A stretch of DNA of 64,000 nt from Apibacter muscae (GTDB lineage: Bacteria > Bacteroidota > Bacteroidia > Flavobacteriales > Weeksellaceae), in contig NZ_SELG01000031.1 of NCBI RefSeq assembly GCF_007845635.1, forward strand, positions 124,001 to 188,000, in the 5' to 3' direction. Position 1 is the stretch's first letter; the number at the start of each line of letters is the position of its first letter. The position numbers and the translations under genes were made by a program. This document shows positions 45,368 through 54,408 of the stretch, one piece after another. Under the pieces are notes generated by a model. It saw only the letters and a list, made by a program, of their open reading frames with translations, made no database searches and was not told the DNA's origin.

Positions 45368-47068
45368 CTAAAACTGAAAATAAATAAATGGTTGAATATC
45401 CGAAGATTTTACTTGCGCCACTAGTATAACCACTATAAATAAAAATAACAAGGCAACAAGATATGGGGCTTTTTCTATTTTTGTTTTGAATGATTCTTCC
45501 CATTCCACTGGAGTAAAATGCAGAATAAAACCTACTAACATAAGAAAAAAGACCAATTTATATCCACTTATCATTTGTACGAGAATATGGGGCTCAAATT
45601 TATAGATCACCTGCCCTAACATAGTCCAGGCAGTTTGCATATCTGAAACCCTAAAGAATATCCAACAAAAGCATACAAAATGAAAAGTAATTATTACAGC
45701 TAACAGATTAATCCAAATATTAGATTTTTTATTATTTTTTTCAGTTATTCCAAAAATATTCATGTAGGTTTTATGAATGGCTAATGCTAGTCCGTGCATG
45801 GCTCCCCACAATATAAATCGCATAGAAGCCCCATGCCAAAGCCCTCCCAACAGCATGGTGGTCATTTGATTGAAACTACCAAAAACTGCTTTTTTCTTGT
45901 TGGAAGAAAGTAAAATAGACAGGGAGAAAAATCCTATGAAAATTACAGCGATCAACATTTGCCAATAACTCTGATTTTGAATTCCTACAATTCCCCATAC
46001 CAATAATCCTATAAAAAAGAGTACCGGAAAGAAATACCCAAAAAAATTCCCGTATCGGTTTCCTCCTAAAGAAAAATAAAGATAATCTTTTAACCAAGAG
46101 GATAAACTTATATGCCAACGATGCCAAAATTCTGTAATATTTTTTGCCTGATATGGGGAATTAAAGTTTTTAGGAAAATGAAATCCTAATAATAACGCAA
46201 TCCCGATAGCCATATCGGAATAACCAGAAAAATCACAGTAAATTTGCAAAGCATAACCGTAAATACCAAAAAGGTTTTCTATACCTGAATACAATTGTGG
46301 CTGATCAAATATACGATCTACAAAATTAGCACCTATATAGTCTGAAATTACAGATTTTTTAAATAGACCTATGGTAATTAAAAACATTCCTCGCCCAATC
46401 ATGGACTTAGTTATAATCGTAGGACGATTATACAATTGGGGTATAAAATCGTAAGCTCTAATGATAGGACCTGCTACAAGTTGTGGGAAAAAAGAAACAA
46501 AAAAGCCGTAATCTAACAGATTTTTCACGGGTTTAATTTTATTCCTATAAATATCTATTATATAACTCATAGACTGGAAGGTAAAAAAAGAAACTCCCAC
46601 AGGAAGAAAAATATCAATTTTCTTATACTCGTTATGAGTAACAGCATTAAAAGAATCAATTAAGAAATTGGTATACTTAAAATGAACCAATATCCCTAAG
46701 TTTACAGCCAAACTAAAAAACAATAATGTTTGTCTTGCAATCTTATTTTTTGCTTTGTACAAAACAAAGCCTACAAAAAAGTCGAAAAACACACAAAAGA
46801 TAAGAACTAAGTAATAATAACCACTAGATCGGTAATAAAAATATAACGAGAATAGTATAACATAAATTACTTTTGGAAAGTGGGTACGATGTACTAGTGC
46901 ATACCCTATCATAAAGAAAGTAAAGATGAAAACAAAAAAGCCGCTATTAAAAATTAATGGCTCTAGGGGATTGAAATAAAATTGTTCAATTAATTTATGT
47001 GCATCTATATTCTGAATGAATTTTTGAAACACATTCAGTTCTTTTGCTTCATTACTTAGTGGTAACAT
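45368..47068 (-). CDS. MBOAT family O-acyltransferase (AlgI/PatA/DltB-like)
   Basis: A 566-residue membrane protein with about 12 helices. MBOAT enzymes carry acyl groups across or within the inner membrane and hand them to exported glycans. The family motifs are clear: VGVSFFTFQSMSYIIDIYR, FFPQLVAGPIIRAYDF, CDFSGYSDMAIG, NITEFWHRWHISLSSW (with His316/319) and GGLWHGASMRFILWGAMHG with the catalytic His412 and a further His at 425. It overlaps the first SGNH gene by 17 bases. AlgI, PatA and DltB all work with periplasmic partner transferases, and the two SGNH proteins upstream fit that role. Confidence 0.93.
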   Translation of the reverse strand: MLPLSNEAKELNVFQKFIQNIDAHKLIEQFYFNPLEPLIFNSGFFVFIFTFFMIGYALVHRTHFPKVIYVILFSLYFYYRSSGYYYLVLIFCVFFDFFVGFVLYKAKNKIARQTLLFFSLAVNLGILVHFKYTNFLIDSFNAVTHNEYKKIDIFLPVGVSFFTFQSMSYIIDIYRNKIKPVKNLLDYGFFVSFFPQLVAGPIIRAYDFIPQLYNRPTIITKSMIGRGMFLITIGLFKKSVISDYIGANFVDRIFDQPQLYSGIENLFGIYGYALQIYCDFSGYSDMAIGIALLLGFHFPKNFNSPYQAKNITEFWHRWHISLSSWLKDYLYFSLGGNRYGNFFGYFFPVLFFIGLLVWGIVGIQNQSYWQMLIAVIFIGFFSLSILLSSNKKKAVFGSFNQMTTMLLGGLWHGASMRFILWGAMHGLALAIHKTYMNIFGITEKNNKKSNIWINLLAVIITFHFVCFCWIFFRVSDMQTAWTMLGQVIYKFEPHILVQMISGYKLVFFLMLVGFILHFTPVEWEESFKTKIEKAPYLVALLFLFIVVILVAQVKSSDIQPFIYFQF

Positions 47069-48272
47069 ATTCTTTGTAAGAATTTATTAAGGCATTGTAC
47101 AATAATTCCCCTTGTAGTCTATACCCTTTCGCATTGTAGTGTATTAAATCTTTACTAATCAATTGATTATTTTTCCAATTTTGTGCATTTCCAGTAATTT
47201 CTTGTAAATCCCAAAAAGCTAATTGATTTTCTTTGCAATAAGCAACTAAAATATCTCTAACCCTTTTCAATTTAGGGTTTTGATATTTTTTATTAATATA
47301 TGAATTGGCTGGAGTAGTGATTAAAAACGGAACTTCTGGGTTATATTTCCTTAAATTAGTTATAAATTTATGTACTTCTGATTTGAAATCTTCCTCATCA
47401 AAATTTTTTCTAAAGGCCTCATTAGTTCCTAAAGAAATTATGATTAAATCAGGGTTTAAAAATGGAGTTTCTTCATTAAAGTATTCTGAGGTATCGTAAT
47501 GATAATACTCTGCACCATTTACCCCTATGCTATGATAGACAATACCATTCTCCTCGTTTTCTGTATTTATGCCTAAGATGGTTGTATGTGTTTGTTCCAA
47601 ACTTGTTTTTAAACTTAAAATTTCTACTTCATTCGTGGGTTGACTAAACTTAATTTTAGATACATTAGGATTCTTTTCATCAATAAAATTTTTTAGATTT
47701 ATAACTTCTCCATGAATCAAATCTTTAGCAAATAAATCATAGCTTTTACCATCATTTTCAAAAAAAACAGTCATTGAAGAAAAAGCGTATTCATGGGGTA
47801 ATCTAAATATAAAAGTTGAAGCTGAATCCAAGGACTTTAAAGATATTCCTCCAATCCCCGTTGGTTGCGGTATTAATGGTTTACAATTTCTTTTGCCTTC
47901 CCATTTAAACTGAGAAGTAGAAATAATATCATCTGGAGAATTTGTTCCGGCAACTTTATAAGGTACTATTAATCCTCTTCCTGCATTTCCAAAAACTTTT
48001 TGCAACTGCTTACGTGGTACTTGGGTAATTTGATTGGGTTGCAAATGTGAATCTCCAATATGTAAGATATTAATTTTACGGCTCGATGCTTGATCTAGTT
48101 TTTTAAAAAAGGGCTGTAACTCTTGGGAATTATGGATTACATTTTTATTCTCTTGAACAAATGAGTATGTATTTTCAATTGTTAATTGTGAACATCCATA
48201 TTGAAACCCAAATAAAAATGCTACAATAAAAAAATAAAAGGATTTAGTTATTTTTATATCTTTCATATTCAA
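47052..48272 (-). CDS. SGNH/GDSL hydrolase-fold protein, probable periplasmic O-acyltransferase or esterase
   Basis: A 406-residue exported protein. The N-terminus has a hydrophobic segment (about 11-26) ending in FQYGCS, which could be a weak lipobox or a signal peptide. The SGNH blocks are present: nucleophile Ser75 in LHIGDSHLQPNQ (block I), Asn in ISLGTNEAF (block III), and Asp375-x-x-His378 in DLIHYNAKGY. A non-catalytic beta-rich insert (about 140-250) separates blocks I and III. It lies between an MBOAT gene and another SGNH gene, with overlaps of 17 and 29 bases. The start may be the second Met. Confidence 0.85.
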   Translation of the reverse strand: MNMKDIKITKSFYFFIVAFLFGFQYGCSQLTIENTYSFVQENKNVIHNSQELQPFFKKLDQASSRKINILHIGDSHLQPNQITQVPRKQLQKVFGNAGRGLIVPYKVAGTNSPDDIISTSQFKWEGKRNCKPLIPQPTGIGGISLKSLDSASTFIFRLPHEYAFSSMTVFFENDGKSYDLFAKDLIHGEVINLKNFIDEKNPNVSKIKFSQPTNEVEILSLKTSLEQTHTTILGINTENEENGIVYHSIGVNGAEYYHYDTSEYFNEETPFLNPDLIIISLGTNEAFRKNFDEEDFKSEVHKFITNLRKYNPEVPFLITTPANSYINKKYQNPKLKRVRDILVAYCKENQLAFWDLQEITGNAQNWKNNQLISKDLIHYNAKGYRLQGELLYNALINSYKEYVTTK

Positions 48273-49575
48273 ACAATAAACTTTTATATAGTGATGAACC
48301 TATTTCCTTGCCTCCTAAAAAATTTAGATGAGTATAATCTAAATTAGCTTTGGGTGGTTTAGACTTTACATAATTAACCATGGAGTTCTCCCCACCCATT
48401 GCCTCATACATATTCCAGAAAGCGATTTTATTTTCTGCGGCTACGGAACGCTGTGCATCTATCATTAATTTTATCGTTGGCATAGTCTTGTATTGACCAT
48501 TAATTTTTCTACTTCTATCTCCTACACCTACTAACAATATTGCGGCTTGTGGATAAGCTTCTTTTACTTCAGCCACAACCTTATTCATCATACGGGTATA
48601 CCAACTTAAGTCTTTAGTCTTTTCATTCACAGCGTTAATTCCATATTGTAATATTACTAGCTTGTAATCTTGGATTTTATTTAGGGCTTTATGCATTTCA
48701 TCTGAACTAGATAAAAGTGATAAGCCTGAATTCCCTCTTAATGAAAAATTATCTACATAAACACCAGAAGATCCTTCAAAGGAAACCCCGTAAAGGTAGG
48801 TATTAGGGGAAGTTGAAAATGATAAATTTACATTTTTTGCAGGGTGATAATTTACCTCAACTATATTCATCAACGTCCCTGCCTCTGCCTTTACTTCTTG
48901 AGTTTCTTTATCTGTCTCTACTTTAATCTTTAAAGTATTTGGAGTTTGATAAAAAAGTCGAAACCCGGGAATGTATTCTGTTCTAGATGAAAAATTAGTT
49001 CCATAAAAAGAAGCTTCATTTCCCGTTAAAGGGATTGTACATATTCCAAAGGGTGGATAAGGAACTTTTTCTTTAGGGTTATGCACCGCATCAAAATTTT
49101 TAAAACCTTTGAAATTTTCTTTTATTGTTTGTCTAAATTGAGCAACTTCTGAAGCAATGGGAACCCATCCCACTCCACTTCCTCCAAACTTATCTTGCAA
49201 CAAATTTCTAAAATCTCCAGATAAAATATCTCCTTCAATGAAACTATCACCAAAAAAAGCTATACGAACTTTATCTTTTTCTAAACTTATATTTTGTAGA
49301 TGATGAAATAAATTCCCAAAATAATTCTGATCTTCAGAATAATCTTCTATACAGATTTGCCCTTCTGGACATTGGATCTTATTCTGCGGTTTTATTGCTA
49401 CTATTGGTAAATTTTCTTCTACCGTGGGTACTTCATTTTCAACATCTGAGAACATATCTATAGTCTTCAACTCATATCCCATTATATTGATAGGAGGAAG
49501 ATAACGCATAGCAATCAATCCCGCTAAAAAAATTAGGCATAGTATAGGAATATAAAAGGTTTGATCTTTTTTCAC
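48244..49575 (-). CDS. SGNH/GDSL hydrolase-fold membrane-anchored protein
   Basis: A 443-residue protein with an N-terminal membrane helix (about 7-24), a roughly 70-residue linker with a Cys-containing IQCPEGQICIED, and a periplasmic SGNH domain. Block I is IAFFGDSFIEGD (Ser111). Block III is VILQYGINAV with Asn. The catalytic Asp-His is in LDYTHLNFLGG (Asp413, His416). A beta-rich insert occupies about residues 180-290. It is a paralogue in architecture of the next gene but not closely similar in sequence. As the first gene of the three-gene cassette it may set transcription for the unit. Confidence 0.85.
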   Translation of the reverse strand: MKKDQTFYIPILCLIFLAGLIAMRYLPPINIMGYELKTIDMFSDVENEVPTVEENLPIVAIKPQNKIQCPEGQICIEDYSEDQNYFGNLFHHLQNISLEKDKVRIAFFGDSFIEGDILSGDFRNLLQDKFGGSGVGWVPIASEVAQFRQTIKENFKGFKNFDAVHNPKEKVPYPPFGICTIPLTGNEASFYGTNFSSRTEYIPGFRLFYQTPNTLKIKVETDKETQEVKAEAGTLMNIVEVNYHPAKNVNLSFSTSPNTYLYGVSFEGSSGVYVDNFSLRGNSGLSLLSSSDEMHKALNKIQDYKLVILQYGINAVNEKTKDLSWYTRMMNKVVAEVKEAYPQAAILLVGVGDRSRKINGQYKTMPTIKLMIDAQRSVAAENKIAFWNMYEAMGGENSMVNYVKSKPPKANLDYTHLNFLGGKEIGSSLYKSLLFEYERYKNN

Positions 49576-49663
49576 TTTCTTTTAAAAAAAATTAAATCTA
49601 AATAGTTAGTTTTGAAACATAATTATTTCACAATCTTTTCGTTAATATTATAAAATATAATTA

Positions 49664-50326
49664 ATGAAAAACGTTTTTTTGGGTAGTTTTATTACATTTT
49701 TTTTTATATTTTCTTGCAACAAAGATAATACAAATCAACACTCTAATAATATAAATGTAAACAATTCATTAAAAACAAAATCTCAAGAATATACTATAGA
49801 TACTAATATCAGTTCAGTTAATTGGACCGGCTATAAAATTGAAAAGTCATTAAATCTAAGCCATTTTGGAACGCTATCTTTTAAAAAAGGATTTTTAAAA
49901 ACCAAAAATAATAATGTTGAAAGTGGAATTTTATATATTGATATGAATTCTATAAAAAACCATGACATTCAAAATTCCTCCCAAAACAATAAATTAATAA
50001 ATACTCTTAAAAACAAAGATTTTTTTTCTGTCACTAAATATCCTATTGCTGAATTTGTTTTAAACTCTGTACAAAAAATTGATGGAAATTCTGACTTTAA
50101 TTTTTCACTTATTGGTACTTTAAAAATAAAAGGTCAATCAAAAAATATTCGTGTTAAAACAAATATTAGAAATGAGAATGATAAATTATTTCTAAATACT
50201 GAGAAATTCTCAATCAACAGAAAAGATTTTAATTTAAACTATCAAGGATTGCCTAATATTCTTATTCAGGATCATTTTGATTTACAAATCAGCCTAGTTG
50301 CCAATTCTAAAAACACTTGCAACTAG
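49664..50326 (+). CDS. YceI-family lipoprotein
   Basis: A 220-residue protein. The N-terminus is a lipoprotein signal peptide with cleavage before Cys18 (IFSC). A short Asn-rich linker precedes the YceI domain (about 42-215), a lipocalin-like barrel: EYTIDTNISSVNWTGYKI at the start, FFSVTKYPIAEFVL in the middle and DHFDLQISLVA at the end. YceI barrels bind isoprenoid-type or other hydrophobic ligands. The ligand is unknown here. It is divergent from the SGNH cassette across an 88-base gap. Confidence 0.9.
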   Translation: MKNVFLGSFITFFFIFSCNKDNTNQHSNNINVNNSLKTKSQEYTIDTNISSVNWTGYKIEKSLNLSHFGTLSFKKGFLKTKNNNVESGILYIDMNSIKNHDIQNSSQNNKLINTLKNKDFFSVTKYPIAEFVLNSVQKIDGNSDFNFSLIGTLKIKGQSKNIRVKTNIRNENDKLFLNTEKFSINRKDFNLNYQGLPNILIQDHFDLQISLVANSKNTCN

Positions 50327-50373
50327 ATTTTCAATTTTAAAATTTACTGAAATTATTGCATTTTTGCACTAAC

Positions 50374-52497
50374 ATGATTGTTTGCATTGCAGAAAAACCA
50401 AGTGTTGCTAAAGATATAGCTAAAATACTTGGTGCTATACATAGAAAAGATGGATATTTTGAAGGGAATGGCTACCAAGTCACTTGGACATTCGGACATT
50501 TATGTACACTGAAAGAACCTCACGATTACAATCCTAATTATAAATATTGGAATTTAGAGGACTTACCTATCATTCCCTCTAGTTTCGGAATTAAACTAAT
50601 CGCTAACCGAGGGATTGAAAAACAGTTTAAAATCATTGAAACCTTAGTTGCAAAGTCCGATGAGGTGATTAACTGTGGGGACGCTGGCCAAGAAGGAGAA
50701 CTTATTCAGCGCTGGGTTTTATTAAAAGCCAAATGCAAAGCACCAATAAAACGGTTATGGATTTCATCTCTTACAGAGCAATCCATTCAAGAGGGTTTTC
50801 AGAATCTTAAAGATTCCTCTTCCTATGAAAATTTATATGCAGCTGGAAGTGCTAGAGCGATTGGGGACTGGTTACTGGGAATAAATGCTACTCGCCTGTT
50901 TACAAAAAAATTTGGAGTAAATAAAACTTTACTATCCATTGGAAGAGTTCAAACTCCCACTCTAGCCATGATTGTACAACGACAAAAAGAAATTGATTCT
51001 TTTGTGGTCGAGGAGTATTGGGAATTAAAAACTATTTATAAGGATACAGAATTTAACGCCGATATAGACCGTTTGAAATCTCAAGATAAAGCCAATAAAG
51101 GTTTAGAATATTTAAAAAAATACCCTTTAATTATTCTTTCTTTTGAGATTAAGGAGGGAAGAGAAAAAAACCCTAGATTGTTTGATTTAACCTCTTTACA
51201 AGTGGAAGCTAATAAAAAGTATGGATTCTCTGCAGAAAATACATTAAAACTTGCGCAAAGCTTATACGAGGAGAAATATATTACTTATCCCAGAGTTGAT
51301 ACAACCTATTTGTCCGAAGATTTATATCCAAAAATTACAAATATTCTTTCCAATTTAAAACCCTATGAAAATTTCATCAACAGTTTACTGAATAATCCGT
51401 TACCAAAATCTAAAAATGTTTTTGACGATACAAAGGTTACCGACCACCATGCTATAATTCCTACCCATATATCTCCTACAAATCTCTCTTCGGATGAAAA
51501 TAAAATTTATGATTTAATTGCCAGAAGATTTATTGCTGCATTTTATCCAGAATGTAAAATATCTAATACTTTAGTTACCGCAAAAGTGGGTGAAGTACCC
51601 TTTAAAACATCTGGCAAACAGATTTTAGAACTTGGATGGAGGGAACTTTATAAGAATGAGAGAAAAGATAATAATGGAAATGGGGAGAAAATCTTGCCTA
51701 TTTTTATAAAAGGAGAAACTGGAAGTCATGAACCCTTTATACATCAGGGTAAAACCACCCCCCCTAAACCTTATACAGAGGCTAGTTTATTAAGAGCTAT
51801 GGAAACTGCTGGCAAACAAGTGGACGATGAGGAAATGCGAGAATTATTAAAGGACAATGGCATCGGACGTCCATCTACTCGTGCCAATATTATTGAAACT
51901 TTATTGAAAAGAAATTATATTGAAAAGAAAAAAAAGAATATCTACGCTTCTTTAGCTGGCATAAGTTTAATTGATACGATTCAAAATGAGCTTTTAAAAA
52001 GTGCTGAATTAACCGGGGTATGGGAAAAGAAACTTCGTTTAATTGAAAAAGGTGAATATAAATTAGACATTTTTAAAGAAGAATTAATTCTCATGGTTAA
52101 GGAAATTACAAATGAAGTAAAAGCCAGTAATTATAAAAAAATATCAACAGAATCAGTTTCAACTTATAAACGCGAAAAAAATAACTCTCTTCCCCAAAAT
52201 AAAAAGACCGTAATGAATGATAAATTGCTTTGTCCAAAATGTAAATCCAATACATTAATAGCGGGTAAATCAGCCTTCGGTTGTTCAGATTTTAAAAATT
52301 GCAATTTTAAAATTCCCTTTGTAATTTATGGTAAAAAGTTAACCTATAAACAACTGAATGATTTAGTTACCAAGGGAAAAACTTCTAAAATTAAAGGCTT
52401 TAAATCCCCAACTGAGAATAATTTTTTTGAGGATATCCTTTGCTTAGACGATAATTTTAGAATTATATTTGGAAATGAAAATCTAAAAATTGAATAA
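50374..52497 (+). CDS. topB: DNA topoisomerase III (type IA)
   Basis: A 707-residue type IA topoisomerase that passes single strands to decatenate and relax DNA. The Toprim domain opens MIVCIAEKPSVAKDIAKILG and has its acidic site as NCGDAGQEGELIQRW instead of the commoner DPDREGE, a form I associate with Bacteroidota TopB. The active tyrosine is in EKYITYPRVDTTYL. The C-terminal part has a zinc-finger-like CPKCKS...CSDFKNC (about 620-650). I chose the ATG at 50374 over an upstream in-frame start, since MIVCIAEKPS is the usual N-terminus. mscL follows after two bases. Confidence 0.94.
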   Translation: MIVCIAEKPSVAKDIAKILGAIHRKDGYFEGNGYQVTWTFGHLCTLKEPHDYNPNYKYWNLEDLPIIPSSFGIKLIANRGIEKQFKIIETLVAKSDEVINCGDAGQEGELIQRWVLLKAKCKAPIKRLWISSLTEQSIQEGFQNLKDSSSYENLYAAGSARAIGDWLLGINATRLFTKKFGVNKTLLSIGRVQTPTLAMIVQRQKEIDSFVVEEYWELKTIYKDTEFNADIDRLKSQDKANKGLEYLKKYPLIILSFEIKEGREKNPRLFDLTSLQVEANKKYGFSAENTLKLAQSLYEEKYITYPRVDTTYLSEDLYPKITNILSNLKPYENFINSLLNNPLPKSKNVFDDTKVTDHHAIIPTHISPTNLSSDENKIYDLIARRFIAAFYPECKISNTLVTAKVGEVPFKTSGKQILELGWRELYKNERKDNNGNGEKILPIFIKGETGSHEPFIHQGKTTPPKPYTEASLLRAMETAGKQVDDEEMRELLKDNGIGRPSTRANIIETLLKRNYIEKKKKNIYASLAGISLIDTIQNELLKSAELTGVWEKKLRLIEKGEYKLDIFKEELILMVKEITNEVKASNYKKISTESVSTYKREKNNSLPQNKKTVMNDKLLCPKCKSNTLIAGKSAFGCSDFKNCNFKIPFVIYGKKLTYKQLNDLVTKGKTSKIKGFKSPTENNFFEDILCLDDNFRIIFGNENLKIE

Positions 52498-52499
52498 TT

Positions 52500-52895
52500 A
52501 TGGGATTTTTTAAAGAATTTAAAGAGTTTGCACTTAGAGGTAGTGTTATTGATCTTGCCATTGGGGTAATTATAGGAGGTGCTTTTAATAAAATTGTAAA
52601 TTCATTGGTTGAAGATATAATAACTCCTTTAATTCTTGATCCGGCTTTGAAAGCTGCAAGATTAGACAACCTTTCTCAATTGGTAATTCCTGGAACTACT
52701 GTTAAATATGGAAATTTTTTATCTATAAGCCTTTCCTTTATAATTATTGCCTTCTGTTTATTTTTAATAATCAAAGGAGTAAATAAAATGAGAAAAGATG
52801 AAGATGATAAAAAGATTGAGCCTACTCCTACTAAACCTTCACAAGAAGAGTTGTTAACTGAAATTCGTGATTTATTAAAAAATAAAAAAAGCTAA
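52500..52895 (+). CDS. mscL: Large-conductance mechanosensitive channel
   Basis: A 131-residue channel subunit that opens under membrane tension to release solutes on osmotic downshock. It starts with the amphipathic GFFKEFKEFALRGSVIDLAI. The pore helix AIGVIIGGAFNKIVNSLVED follows, then a periplasmic loop, the second helix LSISLSFIIIAFCLFLIIKG and a cytoplasmic C-terminal helix PSQEELLTEIRDLLKNK. All are in the standard order. It is cotranscribed with topB. Confidence 0.97.
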   Translation: MGFFKEFKEFALRGSVIDLAIGVIIGGAFNKIVNSLVEDIITPLILDPALKAARLDNLSQLVIPGTTVKYGNFLSISLSFIIIAFCLFLIIKGVNKMRKDEDDKKIEPTPTKPSQEELLTEIRDLLKNKKS

Positions 52896-52914
52896 GCCTA
52901 GGCTTAGCTTTTTT
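52884..52914. terminator. Bidirectional hairpin terminator between mscL and the porin gene
   Basis: A perfect palindrome AAGCTAAGCC-TA-GGCTTAGCTT flanked by an A-run and a T-run. It sits between two genes that converge, so it can end transcription from both sides. Confidence 0.92.
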
Positions 52915-52931
52915 ATTATAATTTATTTTTT

Positions 52932-54374
52932 TTAAAACCTCATTCCTAAGGTTAATACAAAATTGTTTTGAGTATTTTGAACCTTTCCTAAAATTGGATT
53001 CTCTAAACTAAAATTAACATTTGTATTTTGCGAAGGATTAAAAAAGTCTCCAGACAAAGAGGTGTAATAATCCGATTTTATATATTGATATGCGAAATCT
53101 GCAAAGAATGGTCCCATATCATATCCTACCCCCAATGAGAATTTATTTTTAGCCCCTGCTAAATAGTTTTTCACATATACAGGATCAGAATTTAAATCAA
53201 AAGATCCAGCTATAGTTTTGTCTTTAACCGGAGAAGTCATATAAGAGTACCCTGCTCTCAATTTAAGTTCTTTATATCTATATTCTAAACCGGCTCTATA
53301 TTCTTGAGAATTTTTTGTGTAAAGATTAATAAAATTATTATTCAATCTATAATCTATATCTCCACCACCAAAATTCATATTATTATTAAAATAATTTAAA
53401 AAATCAACATTAAATGCCAAGGAATTATCATCGTTAATTATATTGGAAGCATATGCACCACTCAAGACCAATTTTCCAGCAGTGGTATTTTTATTTCTAT
53501 CATAATAAACATAATTACCTATAACATTATTGGATTCATCGAAATTATAAATCCATCGATAATCATTTATATTCGACCACCAAACAGGTGAGTGATAAGC
53601 TATACCCAATCTTATTTCAGGAGTAACCTTACCTATAACCCCTACACTTAAACCAAAACCATTCGCTTCTTGGTTGTAAGGAGTTAGTTGTTCATTAAAT
53701 GGCATGTATTCACCGTCAACAGAACTTCTTTGCGCATAGGTAGAATTTCTGTCAACATTTAAATATTGCCAATCCAAGCCCACCCCAAAGTAAAACCTAT
53801 CCATGTAATTAGTTCCTAAACTAAATTTCATTTTAGATTTATATCCGTTTGTATATATATCATAGTTCTCCATGCTGTAGGTTTGCATTTCTCCATTTGC
53901 TCCTGGATACAGATAGGATAAATTTTTATTTTTACCAAAATAAACATCATTATCTAATCTTTGATAAGAATAGTTAACGCCCAAGTTTACACGTAAGGGT
54001 TGTGATTCTTGACCTAGAGCTAGCACAAAACCAACTCCGGGAATATTAAAATTAGTATTTGTGGTCGAATTAGAAGCGCTTCCCATGGATGCCTTATTTT
54101 TATGAGACGAAACACTCATGGTTAAACTAGCTTCAGAGTTTCTGAAAATCCCTAATCCAGCCGGGTTGGTTTCAACAGCACTTATGTCTCCACCCAAAGC
54201 CCCCATTGAACCACCCATACCTATACTCCTAGCGGTTCCACTAGAGCTTGAATTATCTCCATATAAATTTAAAAGGTCTGAAACATCATTTGGATAAAAT
54301 TGTGTAGTCTGTGCTTTTCCTATTTGGAATATGGCTAACAAACCCAATCCACATATTAACTTTTTTTTATTCAT
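52932..54374 (-). CDS. OmpP1/FadL-like outer membrane protein
   Basis: A 480-residue outer membrane barrel. The signal peptide (about 1-21) ends GKA before QTTQFYPNDV. An early Gly/Ser-rich region SSSSGTARSIGMGGSMGALGG is followed by GDISAVETNPAGLGIF; this NPAG element is the hallmark of OmpP1/FadL-type proteins. The rest shows alternating aromatic beta strands, ending in FVLTLGMRF with the C-terminal Phe recognised by the barrel assembly machinery. It probably allows hydrophobic or other small substrates through the outer membrane. It follows the Tyr/Trp/Gly-rich lipoprotein gene by 34 bases and is likely cotranscribed. Confidence 0.87.
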   Translation of the reverse strand: MNKKKLICGLGLLAIFQIGKAQTTQFYPNDVSDLLNLYGDNSSSSGTARSIGMGGSMGALGGDISAVETNPAGLGIFRNSEASLTMSVSSHKNKASMGSASNSTTNTNFNIPGVGFVLALGQESQPLRVNLGVNYSYQRLDNDVYFGKNKNLSYLYPGANGEMQTYSMENYDIYTNGYKSKMKFSLGTNYMDRFYFGVGLDWQYLNVDRNSTYAQRSSVDGEYMPFNEQLTPYNQEANGFGLSVGVIGKVTPEIRLGIAYHSPVWWSNINDYRWIYNFDESNNVIGNYVYYDRNKNTTAGKLVLSGAYASNIINDDNSLAFNVDFLNYFNNNMNFGGGDIDYRLNNNFINLYTKNSQEYRAGLEYRYKELKLRAGYSYMTSPVKDKTIAGSFDLNSDPVYVKNYLAGAKNKFSLGVGYDMGPFFADFAYQYIKSDYYTSLSGDFFNPSQNTNVNFSLENPILGKVQNTQNNFVLTLGMRF

Positions 54375-54408
54375 TATTTCATATTATTTAAAAAATAAAA
54401 CCCATTAT

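Noticed and set aside
50374-52497. topB as a marker of an integrative element
   Set aside because: Topoisomerase III genes occur on conjugative elements, but here it is followed by mscL and a shared terminator with housekeeping neighbours. No integrase, relaxase or attachment site is seen.
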